From Apostichopus japonicus (lineage: Eukaryota > Echinodermata > Holothuroidea > Aspidochirotida > Stichopodidae), in contig NC_092561.1 in NCBI RefSeq assembly GCF_037975245.1, forward strand, positions 10,477,001 through 10,541,000: a stretch of DNA of 64,000 nt, in the 5' to 3' direction. How positions within the stretch are numbered: the stretch's first letter is position 1; every line of letters begins with the position of its first letter. A program made the position numbers and the translations under genes. This document shows, piece by piece, positions 63,540 to 64,000 of the stretch. The notes under the pieces are model-generated. The model ran no database searches, was not told the origin of the DNA, and saw only the letters and a list, made by a program, of their open reading frames with translations.

Positions 63540-64000
63540 ATATACATAATGTATGTATGTGTGTTGCAGATTTCACAAAATCTTTACCATTACTTGATAA
63601 CAGTGACATGCATAAATTAATATATTTACATATAAAAGCAAAATTTAAAAGTCTTAATTAAAAAAAATTATGCTGATATGTGTAAATTACTTGTAAATAA
63701 AACGAAATCGTTGAAATGTGTTGAAAATGTGTGTTTGCTTTTCTTCACTTGAAATTGCGTCATATGAAATGTAATATTTATCCAATTCCCATAACGTATG
63801 TATGTGTGTTATAGATTTCACCAAATCTGTACCATTACTTGAATACAGTGGCACGCATAAATTAAAATACTTACATATAAAAGCAACATTGAAAAGCCTT
63901 AATCTCAAATATTTGACTTGTAAATGCTTACTAAACGGAATTTTGATAACAACGTAATTTAATGTATAAACAGTATGTACAAAGTGTGTACAGAATTCAC
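63540..64000. repeat. Right-edge repeat matching the left flank of block A
   Basis: 63668-64000 matches 21312-21652. A partial earlier copy of the same words (GTATGTATGTGTGTT, ACATATAAAAGCAA) lies at 63545-63660. Confidence 0.85.

Larger units (their letters stand above)
50120..63540. repeat. Lectin segmental duplication, block B
   Basis: Direct copy of 22200-31285 with three insertions absent from block A: about 50400-51585, 54480-57573 and 61741-63365. Divergence is modest around the exons. Confidence 0.9.

Overview
The window reads as AT-rich nuclear DNA from an animal. Genes are split by introns with GT/AG junctions, most of the sequence is introns and repeats, and DNA transposons, microsatellites and a Penelope-like retroelement are common. 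The mix of a TPC2-type two-pore channel, a small secreted C-type lectin pair and an intron-poor RING/B-box TRIM protein suits a marine deuterostome. An echinoderm such as a sea cucumber is my best guess, but that is inference from protein style, not a database result.

Left part (1-14.6 kb): six exons of a two-pore channel gene (TPCN2-like) run on the minus strand from a start codon at 14627 and leave the window at the left after S5. Exon phases join without a gap, and the protein follows vertebrate TPC2 from the N-terminus to S5. The introns hold hAT-like MITEs with clear 8-bp target-site duplications, a perfect 37-bp hairpin, and a tandem array that repeats the splice donor of exon 2.

Middle-left (15-22 kb): a 944-bp hAT-type element with two fold-back MITEs nested in it, short tandem repeats, one unrecognised open stretch (17.6-18.2 kb), and a heat-shock-like promoter (HSEs, CCAAT, TATA) at 20.4-20.8 kb with no recognisable heat-shock gene after it.

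Lectin blocks: 22.2-31.3 kb carries a complete three-exon C-type lectin gene (minus strand, 172 aa). A diverged direct copy lies at about 50.1-63.5 kb; there exon 2 carries a 29-bp tandem duplication that shifts the frame to an early stop. Comparing the blocks gives empty sites for several insertions: a 592-bp MITE beside the exon 2 donor and a 942-bp hAT element in block A, and a 3.1-kb fold-back-like insertion and a 1.6-kb element with a recurring 14-bp motif in block B. A partial inverted third copy lies at 49.0-50.0 kb. Sequence at the right edge matches the left flank of block A, so the array may continue beyond the window.

Between the blocks (31-49 kb): tandem repeats, large microsatellites, a 5'-truncated Penelope-like element (RT plus GIY-YIG, minus strand), a tRNA-like sequence, a TRIM gene (43071-45475, plus strand) with a possible short 3' exon, and a second direct duplication (32.8-34.15 kb and 45.8-47.2 kb). 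Several unrecognised candidate exons are listed with low confidence.
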